A DNA stretch of 64,000 bases from an uncultured Alphaproteobacteria bacterium. GTDB lineage: Bacteria; Pseudomonadota; Alphaproteobacteria; HIMB59; GCA-002718135. The position numbers and the translations under genes were made by a program. Of this stretch, positions 19,990 to 30,222 are shown piece after piece; the stretch's first letter is position 1; each line of letters starts with the position of its first letter. The stretch is from NCBI GenBank assembly GCA_902635455.1, contig CACPNW010000004.1, positions 1-64,000 on the forward strand, read 5' to 3'. Below the pieces are notes generated by a model, which saw only the letters and a program-made list of their open reading frames with translations, was not told the DNA's origin and searched no databases.

Positions 19990-20931
19990 TTATAATATTT
20001 TTTCAATTTCATCTCGTAAAGGCATTGAATTTGCAGTACCAAACTTAGTTGCAGATAATCCAGCTGTAGCACTGGCAAAATTCAAAGATTCTTTTATATT
20101 TTTACCTTCAGATAACGCTACGGCTAATCCAGCATTAAATGCATCACCAGCTCCCGTAGTATCTAATATAGGATTGTCTAAATTTGCTTTCGAAACAATG
20201 TGTTGTTCGTTTTTATTTTCAAAATAAGCCCCTTTTTCACCTAAAGTAATAATTACATTTTTAACACCCATTTCTAAAATTTTTTTTGATGCTTGCTTAG
20301 CATCATCAATTGTTTCAATTGGATGGTTTACATAATAACTTGCTTCTGTTTCATTTGGTGTAAAATAATCAACCATAGAAAAAATTTCTTTATCAATTGA
20401 AGCTGCAGGAGCAGGATTTAAAATAGTTTTTACTAAATGTTGGTTTGCTACTTTTATTGAATACATTACAACTTCTAAAGGAGCTTCTAATTGAGTTAAA
20501 AAAATAGAAGATTTTTTAATACTATCAGTTGCTTTATCTATATCACTAATTTGCAATTCTCCTGCTGCACCAGGAACAACATTAATTGAGTTAGCTCCTG
20601 AATTTTTATTAACTAATATTCCAGCCGCTCCTGTAGAATGTTCTTTTGATATAATAACATTAGAATAATCAACTTCTGATTCATCATAAATTTTTTTAGC
20701 CATTGATCCAAAATGATCATCACCAATTTTTGAAATAAAATATGTTTTTGCACCAGCCTTTGCTGCAGCTACTGCCTGGTTAGATCCTTTACCCCCAGGA
20801 CCAATAATATATTTTTTTCCTATAATTGTTTCTCCTTCACTTGGAATTTTTTCACCAAAAAAAGCTAAGTCAGCAACAAAAATGCCTAGAACTGAAATAG
20901 ACATAAAATCATTTATTTTTCTTGTAACCAA
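19990..20931 (-). CDS. rbsK: Ribokinase / PfkB-family sugar kinase
   Basis: GGKGSNQAVAAAKAGAKTYFISKIGDD; DTTGAGDAFNAGLAVAL. Confidence 0.92.
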   Translation of the reverse strand: MVTRKINDFMSISVLGIFVADLAFFGEKIPSEGETIIGKKYIIGPGGKGSNQAVAAAKAGAKTYFISKIGDDHFGSMAKKIYDESEVDYSNVIISKEHSTGAAGILVNKNSGANSINVVPGAAGELQISDIDKATDSIKKSSIFLTQLEAPLEVVMYSIKVANQHLVKTILNPAPAASIDKEIFSMVDYFTPNETEASYYVNHPIETIDDAKQASKKILEMGVKNVIITLGEKGAYFENKNEQHIVSKANLDNPILDTTGAGDAFNAGLAVALSEGKNIKESLNFASATAGLSATKFGTANSMPLRDEIEKIL

Positions 20932-21371
20932 ACTGATCCGTCTGGTTTAAGAACTCCTTTTGTTAAAATAAAATTACAATAAGGCCTTCTTTCACTAGTT
21001 GTAATTACAGCATATACTTTTTTAGTTTCTTGGTAAAACTGCTGACGCTCTATTGATCCTACCGTCCAATGATCCCCCGATACTTCTTTGATAACATCAA
21101 TAACTTCTTTATTTACATCATTAATTTCATCTGGAGCATTATCTACTTCCATTCGATGAATAGGAGCCGGAACAAAACTATCAAGAGGAAATACTGAAAG
21201 TACAGAGCGCATTACTGTTGGCATATCCAATCCATCAAGTCTATGAATTCTATTATTATTAGAATGAGCTGGAAAGTTAATATCGCTTATTAATACCCTA
21301 TCTCCATGTCCCATTTCTCGAAGTGTCTTCAAGATATCTGGACTTAAATTTTGATCAATATTTATTAACAT
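20913..21371 (-). CDS. RbsD/FucU family sugar mutarotase
   Basis: LSPDILKTLREMGHGDRVLISDINFPAHS; C-terminal ERRPYCNFILTKGV. Confidence 0.9.
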   Translation of the reverse strand: MLINIDQNLSPDILKTLREMGHGDRVLISDINFPAHSNNNRIHRLDGLDMPTVMRSVLSVFPLDSFVPAPIHRMEVDNAPDEINDVNKEVIDVIKEVSGDHWTVGSIERQQFYQETKKVYAVITTSERRPYCNFILTKGVLKPDGSVWLQEK

Positions 21372-21385
21372 GAATTAAATATAAA

Positions 21386-23746
21386 CTATTCCCCGTAAGG
21401 TATCCAAATATTTTTTACTTGGGTACTTTGATACAAAAACTCAGATAAAAAATCATCAGAATTACTAGACCAATCGATTTTTTTGTTTTTTGGACACCAA
21501 TATCGCTTTAAATTATGAGATGTTTCCTTTATTGCTGCCGAACGCATCTTAGAATTTTCAGAAAATAACCAAATAGCATCAATATTTTCGTGTTGGGAAA
21601 CAATTGTATTTAGTTCATTTTGCTTTGTTGTTAAAATATTTATGTAACCAGGCGGCACATCTGATGTATCAAAAACTTGGTACATTGAAGTAGCAATTAA
21701 TGAAGTTTTTTCTGAAGGAATTATGATGTTAGTATTTCCTGTTGAAAAAATAGAAGACATAATTGTTGATAAACTCAATAGTGGCTGATTATCATCAAGA
21801 ATAGAAGCTATAACTCCTATAGGTTCTTTTACAGCAAGGGTTAATCCTTTCATAGGTGGATTGTGAATTAATCCCTCAAATTTATCAGCCATAGACGCAT
21901 AGTAGAATATTCTTTCACATGATAAATCAAATTCTTTTTTTGCTTCAAATGATTTAATACCAGAAATATTCATTAATAAATTAATAAACGTATCTTTTCT
22001 TTGTGATAAATTTTCCGCAAGATAAAATAAAATTTGAGATCTATTAAAATTATTTAATTGTTTTAAAAAAGCTTTAGATGCAACTTCTACAGTATCTCGC
22101 AAATCTTTTCTGTTTGCTCTACCAACATCACAGATAAATTTATTATTGAAAGATAAATTTGCTAAAGAGTATCCACTATCAGGTCTTTTTTGTTTGCCGC
22201 CAATATAAAGTTTCGGGGTTTGATCAATTATTGGCAATCTAACATTTTGTTTAGATTTTTTAATAATATTTTTTTTCTGATTTGGAATTACAATATCAGT
22301 ATAAGCGCGTATACCCTCACTACCACCCTCTCTACCAAATCCACTTTCTTTGTACCCTCCGAATCCACAGGAAGCATCAAATAAATTTGTTGAATTAATC
22401 CAAACAACACCTGCTTTTATTTTTGGAGCTACATCCATAGCTAAATTGATATTTTCTGACCAAACACTAGCTGCTAATCCATAAGGTGTATTATTAGCTA
22501 TAGAAACAGCTTCACTTGGGGTTCTAAAAGTAAGAGAAGATAAAACAGGTCCAAATATTTCAACCTGAGCAATATAAGAGGCTGGAGACACATTCGTGAA
22601 TAAACTTGGTGGAAAAAATAAACCATCTTTAGGACATGCCCATTTCGGTTGCCATAATTTTGAACCTTCTTTTTTTCCTTTCTCAACTATTTTTTTAATT
22701 TTTTTAAGTTGTATTGGAGCAACAATAGCCCCAATATCTATTGATTTGTCCAAAGGATTTCCAACACGAAGTTTTTCCATTCTATTTTTGAGTTTATTTA
22801 TAAATTTTTTTTCAATACTTTCCTGCACTAGCAATCTTGAGCCTGCACAACAAACTTGACCTTGATTAAACCATATAGCATCAACGACTCCTTCAACCGC
22901 ACTATCTAAATCAGCATCTTCAAACACTATAAATGGAGATTTACCTCCAAGTTCCATAGTAAGTTTCTTTTCAGAGTCAGATGTATTCTGGATTATTTTT
23001 TTTCCAATTTCTGTTGAGCCAGTAAATGCTATTTTTTTAATTTCAGAATGTTGAGTAATAATTTCACCTGTTGATCCATCGCCCGTAATGATATTAATTA
23101 CTCCTGCTGGAATTCCTGCTTTATGACAAAGTTCTGCAAAAAAAATAGCTGTTAAAGATGTAAATTCAGCTGGTTTTAATACAACAGTATTACCACAAGC
23201 AATTGCTGGGGCGATTTTCCAAGAAAGCATCAACAATGGAAAATTCCAAGGGATAATTTGACCTACAACGCCTATTGGTTTTAAATCAGAATTTTTTATT
23301 TTTGAAGCCCAACCAGCATGATAATAAAAATGTCTTGCTACCAAAGGTATATCAATATCTCGAGTCTCTCTAATTGGTTTTCCATTATCAATAGTTTCTA
23401 AAACAGCAAGAAATCTTGAATGTTTTTGAATTAATCTGGCTAGAGAATATAAGTATTTTGATCTTTTTGTTGGTGAGAGAGCCAGCCATTTAGGCAAAGC
23501 TTTTTTTGCAGCACTAACAGCACTATTAACATCAGATTTATTAGAAATTGATAATTTATATAATTTTTTATTATTTCCAGGATTGATGCCTTGTAATGTA
23601 TTTTTTGATTTCGAGCGAACCCATTTTCCATTTATATAAAGATAGTTTGGATTATTTAACTCACTAATCCATTTGTAAACTTCCTTACTATCCTCAGGAG
23701 ATGGGCCATAAGAAATATTTTTAAAATTTTTTAATATCTTATTCAT
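21386..23746 (-). CDS. Aldehyde dehydrogenase, long two-module form
   Basis: 786 aa; PWNFPLLML, KPAEFTSLTA, FTGSTEIG, ELGGKSPFIVFEDADLD, NQGQVCCAGSRL, followed by a second ALDH-like half. Confidence 0.92.
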   Translation of the reverse strand: MNKILKNFKNISYGPSPEDSKEVYKWISELNNPNYLYINGKWVRSKSKNTLQGINPGNNKKLYKLSISNKSDVNSAVSAAKKALPKWLALSPTKRSKYLYSLARLIQKHSRFLAVLETIDNGKPIRETRDIDIPLVARHFYYHAGWASKIKNSDLKPIGVVGQIIPWNFPLLMLSWKIAPAIACGNTVVLKPAEFTSLTAIFFAELCHKAGIPAGVINIITGDGSTGEIITQHSEIKKIAFTGSTEIGKKIIQNTSDSEKKLTMELGGKSPFIVFEDADLDSAVEGVVDAIWFNQGQVCCAGSRLLVQESIEKKFINKLKNRMEKLRVGNPLDKSIDIGAIVAPIQLKKIKKIVEKGKKEGSKLWQPKWACPKDGLFFPPSLFTNVSPASYIAQVEIFGPVLSSLTFRTPSEAVSIANNTPYGLAASVWSENINLAMDVAPKIKAGVVWINSTNLFDASCGFGGYKESGFGREGGSEGIRAYTDIVIPNQKKNIIKKSKQNVRLPIIDQTPKLYIGGKQKRPDSGYSLANLSFNNKFICDVGRANRKDLRDTVEVASKAFLKQLNNFNRSQILFYLAENLSQRKDTFINLLMNISGIKSFEAKKEFDLSCERIFYYASMADKFEGLIHNPPMKGLTLAVKEPIGVIASILDDNQPLLSLSTIMSSIFSTGNTNIIIPSEKTSLIATSMYQVFDTSDVPPGYINILTTKQNELNTIVSQHENIDAIWLFSENSKMRSAAIKETSHNLKRYWCPKNKKIDWSSNSDDFLSEFLYQSTQVKNIWIPYGE

Positions 23747-24670
23747 TTAACCAATCGCTAGTTTTTCTCTATTAGCATATCTTCCTACTGCAAAGTGATA
23801 TAATTGCCTCTCTATATCAATAAGTAAACTGGATGCACCAATTCTTAACAATTTAGGATTAATCCATTCTGTCCCTAATTCTTCTATAACAAGTATAAGA
23901 AATTCTATTACTGATTTAGCTGTTGATATACCTCCTGCAGGTTTAAATCCAATTTTTTTATTAGTTAACTCATGAAACTCTCTAATCATCCTCAGCATTA
24001 CTAAACTATTATTTAGGTTAGCATTAGTGCTTTCTTTTCCAGTAGAAGTTTTAATAAAATCTGCTCCAGCCATCATACACACTAAAGAAGCTTTAGCTAC
24101 ATTGCGCATCGTTTCTAAATCTCCAACACCAAGTATAGCTTTTACGTGTTTCTTTCCAGCTGCTTTTTTGAACGATCTAACCTCATCATAAAGCTTCTTC
24201 CAATGATTTTGTAATACAAAACCTCTGTTAATAACAATATCAATTTCATCTGCACCATTATTTATTGATTCAATAATTTCTTGTTTTCTAGTCTTAAAAG
24301 ATGACAATCCTGCAGGAAAGCCAGTTGATACTGCGGCAATTGGGATTTCTTTTTTTAAATAACTATTACATTCTTTAATAAGATGATGATAAACACAAAC
24401 AGCAGCTACCTTTATTGGCTCCCTGAGTCCAAGTAATTTTTTTAACTCTAAGGATATAGGATTAACAGCTTTTTCACAAAGTCGATCTACCTTTCCATAG
24501 GTATCATCTCCACTTAATGTAGTTAAATCAATTAAAGTAATTGCTTTAAGAAGCCACGCTGCTTGATATTCTTTTTTTACTGACCTTCTTTTTGTTAAAG
24601 TAGTGGTTCTTCTTTGAACAGCACTAAGGTTAACTTTAACATTATTTACCCAATCCAAATCAAGCTTCAT
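23747..24670 (-). CDS. deoC: Deoxyribose-phosphate aldolase
   Basis: VAAVCVYHHLI, AAVSTGFPAGLSSFKTRKQEI, DEIDIVINRG, GADFIKTSTGK, GFKPAGGIST. Confidence 0.95.
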   Translation of the reverse strand: MKLDLDWVNNVKVNLSAVQRRTTTLTKRRSVKKEYQAAWLLKAITLIDLTTLSGDDTYGKVDRLCEKAVNPISLELKKLLGLREPIKVAAVCVYHHLIKECNSYLKKEIPIAAVSTGFPAGLSSFKTRKQEIIESINNGADEIDIVINRGFVLQNHWKKLYDEVRSFKKAAGKKHVKAILGVGDLETMRNVAKASLVCMMAGADFIKTSTGKESTNANLNNSLVMLRMIREFHELTNKKIGFKPAGGISTAKSVIEFLILVIEELGTEWINPKLLRIGASSLLIDIERQLYHFAVGRYANREKLAIG

Positions 24671-24678
24671 AATAATAT

Positions 24679-25656
24679 TTATATTTTTTCTTCAGTTAAA
24701 GGTCTACTTAATAATTCTTCAATTTCTTTTTCAATATTGTGATGGTTATGCAAAATATTGTAAACTGATTTCATAATTGGCATATTAATTGAATTTTTTT
24801 CAGAAATAATATTAACTGCTTTAACAGTATAATATCCTTCAGTAATTTGTTGTGATTTTAAAATATCAATATAATTTTCAGGCTTGGTGTTTGCAATTTT
24901 TATTCCAAACTCGGTGTTTCTAGATTTAGATGAGTTACATGTCAAAATTAAATCTCCTAAACCCGATAAGCCAAATAAAGTTTCTTTTTTTGCTCGAAAA
25001 TAATCTGCAAATCTTGTAATCTCTACAAAAGATCTTGTGATTAGAGCACTTCTTGCATTTTCTCCCAAGTTTAATCCATCAGATATACCGGCAGCTATTG
25101 CATAAATATTCTTTAATGCGCCTCCTATCTGGCAGCCTACTACATCATCAGTAAAATACATTCTAAATCTTTTATTTTTTAATAAAGTAGATATAGATCT
25201 ATAAGTTTTATTATTATCTCCAGCAAATGTTACAGCTGTAGGCAAATTTTGTGCAACTTCATCAGAAAAACATGGACCAGATAATATATTTATAGATTTA
25301 TAATTGGTGAGACTTCTGATTATATCTGATAACAATAAAGTACTTTCAATTTCAATACCTTTTGAAGCAATAATATAATTTGATTTATTATTCTTAAAAT
25401 GTTGACTTTCAAAGACTGATCTTATTTCTTGAGATGGTAGTGCGATAAAAATAAATTCTTTTTTTGATATTTCTTCTAGATTATTTGTAGCTTGGACATT
25501 TTTATTTAAAACTGCATATTTTAGTTTGGGATTAAAATGATGATCATTTATTGAGTCTACAACCTTTTGATCTCTTGCATATATTAATACCTCTTTATCA
25601 CTAAAGAGCTTAGCTAAAGCAGTGCCCCAAACACCTCCTCCAATTATACCAATCAT
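24679..25656 (-). CDS. gpsA: Glycerol-3-phosphate dehydrogenase [NAD(P)+]
   Basis: IGIIGGGVWGTALAKLF; LSGPCFSDEVAQNLPTAVTFA; GLSGLGDLILTC. Confidence 0.95.
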   Translation of the reverse strand: MIGIIGGGVWGTALAKLFSDKEVLIYARDQKVVDSINDHHFNPKLKYAVLNKNVQATNNLEEISKKEFIFIALPSQEIRSVFESQHFKNNKSNYIIASKGIEIESTLLLSDIIRSLTNYKSINILSGPCFSDEVAQNLPTAVTFAGDNNKTYRSISTLLKNKRFRMYFTDDVVGCQIGGALKNIYAIAAGISDGLNLGENARSALITRSFVEITRFADYFRAKKETLFGLSGLGDLILTCNSSKSRNTEFGIKIANTKPENYIDILKSQQITEGYYTVKAVNIISEKNSINMPIMKSVYNILHNHHNIEKEIEELLSRPLTEEKI

Positions 25657-25813
25657 ATCGAATCTTTTATAGTTTTATCCTTTTTATTGGAATTTGTTGC
25701 AAAAAACTGCATTTATTAGCTAAATTTGTGGTTTTTTTAACAAATGGAATTATTGATCACTGTACCTTGAATATGATTTGATTTATAGGAAACATATAAT
25801 TCTTGGAGGAAAT

Positions 25814-26995
25814 ATGAAAAAATTACTTCTAGCAGCTATCATAAGCTTGTCATCAATTACGACAGCTGCGTTAGCTGAAGTTAAAGTAGGTATTATACTT
25901 GGTTTCACTGGACCAATTGAATCTTTAACACCTGCTATGAGAGATGGAGCTAGATTAGCTTTCTTAGAAGCTTCTAACTCTGGAAATTTACTTGGTGGTG
26001 AAAGTATTACAATATTAGAGGGCGATTCAACTTGTGTTGACTCTGCTGCTGCAACTGCTGCTGCTGAAGATTTAGTAGCAAACGGTGTATCTGCAATTAT
26101 GGGTGCTGATTGTTCTGGAGTTACTGGTGCAATTAATGCAAACGTTGCTGTTCCTAATGGCGTACTGATGGTATCTCCATCTGCTACTTCACCTGGTTTA
26201 AGTAAAATTGCTGACAACGGAACATTTTGGAGAACAGCTCCTTCCGATGCAATGGGTGGTAAAGTGCTAGCTAATTTAGCTCTTAGTAGAGGTGTTAACA
26301 GTATAGCTATCACTTATACAAATAACGATTATGGTAAAGGTCTTGCTGATGTTTTTGAAGCAGCATTTACATCTGGTGGTGGCGAAGTAACTGCTGTTGC
26401 TTCTCATGAAGACGGAAAAGCTGATTATTCATCAGAAGTTGGAGTTTTAGCTTCAGCTGGTGGAGACGCTTTATTAGTAATTGGATATCTTGATCAAGGT
26501 GGTAAAGGGATGATTGAAGCTTCCCTTGACTCAGGAGCTTTTGATTTATTTGTTTTATCAGATGGTATGATTGGTCAATCAATAGTTGATGCTATTGGTA
26601 GTGATCTTGAAGGCTCTTTTGGTTCTATGCCTGGAGCTATTTCAAAAGGTTCTGCTAAATTTGGCGAACTAGCATCTAGCAATGGTATGGATGGAAGTGC
26701 TCCTTATGTTGGAGAATCTTATGATGCTGCTGCACTTATTGCACTTGCAATACAAGCTGGTGGATCAGCTGATAGACAATCTATTCTTTCTAATATTAGC
26801 AAAGTATCTAATGCACCTGGAATTAAAATTATGCCAGGTCAATTATCATACGGGCTGCAAATGTTAGCTGAAGGTAAAGATATAGATTACCAAGGTGCAA
26901 CTGATGTAGAATTTAATGCATTTGGTGATGCTGCTGGTGCATTCAAGGAACTTGAAGTTTCTGGTGGCACTTTTGTAACAATAGGTGCGTTATAA
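25814..26995 (+). CDS. Branched-chain amino acid-type ABC transporter substrate-binding protein
   Basis: Signal peptide MKKLLLAAIISLSSITTAALA; periplasmic-binding fold motifs; SD-like GGAGGA upstream of ATG 25814 (ORF track starts upstream at 25778). Confidence 0.9.
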   Translation: MKKLLLAAIISLSSITTAALAEVKVGIILGFTGPIESLTPAMRDGARLAFLEASNSGNLLGGESITILEGDSTCVDSAAATAAAEDLVANGVSAIMGADCSGVTGAINANVAVPNGVLMVSPSATSPGLSKIADNGTFWRTAPSDAMGGKVLANLALSRGVNSIAITYTNNDYGKGLADVFEAAFTSGGGEVTAVASHEDGKADYSSEVGVLASAGGDALLVIGYLDQGGKGMIEASLDSGAFDLFVLSDGMIGQSIVDAIGSDLEGSFGSMPGAISKGSAKFGELASSNGMDGSAPYVGESYDAAALIALAIQAGGSADRQSILSNISKVSNAPGIKIMPGQLSYGLQMLAEGKDIDYQGATDVEFNAFGDAAGAFKELEVSGGTFVTIGAL

Positions 26996-27022
26996 TATTA
27001 TTTACTACATAATTTAATTCTT

Positions 27023-27052
27023 AAAACCCAGCTTTTAAAGCTGGGTTTTTTT
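27023..27052 (+). terminator. Rho-independent terminator
   Basis: AAAACCCAGCTTT-T-AAAGCTGGGTTTT perfect stem followed by T run, about 30 nt after the substrate-binding protein stop codon. Confidence 0.9.
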
Positions 27053-27132
27053 ATGACTAAAAAGAACTCGATGTGTAATATGAGCTGCAAAAAAAATTCT
27101 AAAAAAAATAAAAATTTAAAGTTGAATTTTTT

Positions 27133-28503
27133 TTACGAATGCCTGACTTTCTCTGGAATAATTCCTTTAGGCCGGTATCTTAAGATCAGTAATAAGACCA
27201 TACCCATTAACAAATATCTGAAATAAGGAACACTATCTAATAAATGTAAACGAATGGCATTTTGAGGGTCTAATCCTGAAGTAAATAAATTAATTAAAAA
27301 TGTTGTCAAAGGTGCTACTTCGATCCACGCAAACCAAATGACAAATCCTCCAAAGATAGCCCCTAGATTATTCCCACTTCCTCCAACTATTACCATGATC
27401 CAAATAATAAATGTAAAACGAAGTGGTCTATAACTAGAAGGGGTGAACAAGCCATCTAACGTTACAAGCATCGCCCCTGCTACACCAACTATCGCTGCCC
27501 CTATAACAAAAATGATTAAGTGTTGCTTCACAATATCTTTTCCCATCGCATTTGCAGAGACTTCATTATCGCGAATTGCGCGCATCATGCGACCCCAGGG
27601 AGAAATTTGTGCTTTATTGGCAAAATAATAAATTACAATCATGACAGTAAAAAATAATATCGCATAATTCAGCTTCACAAATAAACTGGAACTATCAATT
27701 ATTAATTTATTCAGTATTTCTTGTTTTTGATTAGCATCTATTATTTGATTAAGTTTTGATGAGTTAAACCACATAACCATATTAATAAACCAATCAGAGG
27801 TTTGTAAATTAATTTCATAAGGCACAGGTCTTTTAAGACCAATCACGTTTTTAACTCCTCTGGATAACCACTCTTCATGTTTGAGAACACTGACAACAAT
27901 CTCAGAGATACCAAGTGTAACGATTGCTAAATAATCTGAGCGTAATCCAAGGGCTACTTTTCCAATAACAAAAGCAACGCCCCCAGCAAAGATACCTCCT
28001 ACTACCCAGGAAAAGATGATAGGTAAATTAGCACCACCCAAAAATCCTGCTAAAGCTGGATCAACTTCTTCAATTCTAACTGTTGCATTAAGGAAAAAAT
28101 ATCTAATGATAATTAAACCAAAGAAAATTACTAAACCATTTAACCAATATTTATGGGATTTTTTTTCTACTAATTTGGTAATAAAATATACAACTGTTAC
28201 TAATGCTACTAATAAAATAAAACTAATTCCAAGCCCTGATCCACCAACGTGCCATGCTTCTTTTACAGGAGGATACGATACTAATACTGCCGCTAAACCT
28301 CCCATCGCTAAAAATCCCATCACACCAAAATTAATGACACCCGCATATCCCCATGAAATATTAACACCCATGGTCATGATAGCAGATATGATGCACATAT
28401 TCAGAATAACTAAACTAACTGACCATCCTTGAATAAAACCTACTAAAATAAATAAGAACACCATGATGGATATTGCTGTCCACTCGTATTTATCAAATTT
28501 CAT
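27133..28503 (-). CDS. livM: Branched-chain amino acid ABC transporter permease (LivM-like)
   Basis: NISWGYAGVINFGVMGFLAMGG; GGSGNNLGAIFGGFVI. Confidence 0.9.
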   Translation of the reverse strand: MKFDKYEWTAISIMVFLFILVGFIQGWSVSLVILNMCIISAIMTMGVNISWGYAGVINFGVMGFLAMGGLAAVLVSYPPVKEAWHVGGSGLGISFILLVALVTVVYFITKLVEKKSHKYWLNGLVIFFGLIIIRYFFLNATVRIEEVDPALAGFLGGANLPIIFSWVVGGIFAGGVAFVIGKVALGLRSDYLAIVTLGISEIVVSVLKHEEWLSRGVKNVIGLKRPVPYEINLQTSDWFINMVMWFNSSKLNQIIDANQKQEILNKLIIDSSSLFVKLNYAILFFTVMIVIYYFANKAQISPWGRMMRAIRDNEVSANAMGKDIVKQHLIIFVIGAAIVGVAGAMLVTLDGLFTPSSYRPLRFTFIIWIMVIVGGSGNNLGAIFGGFVIWFAWIEVAPLTTFLINLFTSGLDPQNAIRLHLLDSVPYFRYLLMGMVLLLILRYRPKGIIPEKVRHS

Positions 28504-29516
28504 TATAATACCTTTCCTCTAAAAATACCGGAGGGTCTGATTAAAAGCACTATCACAAGAATAGTAAAAGAGACGGCGAATTTATAATCAGTAGAAAGTA
28601 ATTGCACTAGACTCGATGGCTCTAAGTTTTCTGGTAATAAATACTTAAAGAATTTTTTATACGCATAGGTGACCATGATTTCTGAAAAGGCAATCACATA
28701 TCCACCAACAACTGCTCCAAAAGGACTTCCTATACCTCCTACAATTGCAGAAGCAAATATAGGTAATACAAGATTCAAATAAATGATGGGCTGATAACTT
28801 TTATCCAAGCCGTATAATGTTCCTGCGACACAAGCTAATGTTCCCACAATTAACCACGTAATAAATACTACGCGGTCAGGATTGATGCCTGATAATAGTG
28901 CTAAATCTTCATTATCTGAGAAAGCACGCATTGATTTTCCTGTCTTCGTTTTTTGTAAAAACCAAAAAGTAAAAGTTAATAGCGCGATAGTAATAAGAAT
29001 AGTAATAACTTGAGAAGATTTTAAGGCTAGCCCCTCATTAAATCCTGTTATTTCTTTAAAATCTCTTGCTTTAATTATAAATTTTTGACCATCAAAAAAC
29101 TTCTTATCACCAGGACCAATTATGATTCTTACTATGGCATTAATGACGAACATAACGCCAATCGAAACCATAGCCAATACAACGGGAACACTCTTTTGTT
29201 TTCGGTAATATTTAAAAACAAATTTATCGGAGAGTAAACCAAGAACAATTGTAGCTAAAATTCCAAATGGTAATGCAATTAGTGCTGTAGGAAAAATACC
29301 TAAACCAATATTTTGTGATTGAAAAAACCATGTAAATAATATTGTAATCATGGCACCAAATGACATGAGTTCACCATGCGCAAAGTTAGCAAATCTTAAT
29401 ATGGCGTAAACAAATGTAACACCTAAGGCACCTAATGCTAATTGAGAGCCATAAGACAACCCTGGTATAATAACAAAATTAAGGAGAACAACAATAGAAT
29501 TAATAAAATCAACCAT
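28503..29516 (-). CDS. livH: Branched-chain amino acid ABC transporter permease (LivH-like)
   Basis: GSQLALGALGVTFVYAILRFANFAHGELMSFGAM; AIVGGIGSPFGAVVGGYVI. Confidence 0.92.
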   Translation of the reverse strand: MVDFINSIVVLLNFVIIPGLSYGSQLALGALGVTFVYAILRFANFAHGELMSFGAMITILFTWFFQSQNIGLGIFPTALIALPFGILATIVLGLLSDKFVFKYYRKQKSVPVVLAMVSIGVMFVINAIVRIIIGPGDKKFFDGQKFIIKARDFKEITGFNEGLALKSSQVITILITIALLTFTFWFLQKTKTGKSMRAFSDNEDLALLSGINPDRVVFITWLIVGTLACVAGTLYGLDKSYQPIIYLNLVLPIFASAIVGGIGSPFGAVVGGYVIAFSEIMVTYAYKKFFKYLLPENLEPSSLVQLLSTDYKFAVSFTILVIVLLIRPSGIFRGKVL

Positions 29517-29517
29517 T

Positions 29518-30222
29518 TTAGCCTCCTAAAAAAGATTTTCTTACTTCAGGATTATTTAGTAAATCTTGCCCACTGCCTTCTCTACTGTGTTTTCCATTAA
29601 CTAATACGTAACCTCTATCAGCAATATTAAGAGCTTGTTTTGCATTTTGTTCAACCATTAAAATTCCAACACCTGTTTTGCCTACTTCTATAATTCGTGC
29701 AAAAAGCTCATCCATCACAATAGGCGATACACCAGCAGTTGGCTCGTCTAGCATTAAAATTTTTGGTTTTGTCATTAAGGCTCTTCCAAAAGCAACTTGT
29801 TGACGTTGACCTCCTGATAATTCACCTGCATTCTGATTTCTTTTTTCTTTTAGTATGGGAAAAAGATTGTAAATATCTTCAATAGTATGCTTAATATCAT
29901 CAGATCTTATAAATCCACCCATCTCTAGATTTTCTTCTACAGTCATCCCTGTAAAAACATTGTTCGTCTGCGGAACAAAAGCTATTCCTAAATTTACACG
30001 GTCTTGAGGAAGCATCAAAGTTATATCATCTTTTGCAAAACTCACTGATCCATCCGTTAATTTTAACATTCCTAATAAGGCTTTCATCGCTGTAGACTTA
30101 CCTGCTCCATTTGGTCCAACTATAACCACTATTTCACCTTCGTTTACATATAAATTAATATTTTTAATTATATCTACGCCTCCATAACCAGCTGTAATAT
30201 TAACTCCTTTTAAACTAATCAT
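29518..30222 (-). CDS. livF: ABC transporter ATP-binding protein (LivF-like)
   Basis: Walker A VGPNGAGKSTAMKAL; signature ELSGGQRQQVAFGRALM; LMLDEPTAG. Confidence 0.93.
   Translation of the reverse strand: MISLKGVNITAGYGGVDIIKNINLYVNEGEIVVIVGPNGAGKSTAMKALLGMLKLTDGSVSFAKDDITLMLPQDRVNLGIAFVPQTNNVFTGMTVEENLEMGGFIRSDDIKHTIEDIYNLFPILKEKRNQNAGELSGGQRQQVAFGRALMTKPKILMLDEPTAGVSPIVMDELFARIIEVGKTGVGILMVEQNAKQALNIADRGYVLVNGKHSREGSGQDLLNNPEVRKSFLGG

Noticed and set aside
25783-26313. 176-aa minus-strand ORF
   Set aside because: Antisense to the well-supported substrate-binding protein; low-complexity composition is a by-product of the sense codons.
28016-28432. 138-aa + strand ORF
   Set aside because: Antisense to livM; no domain evidence.
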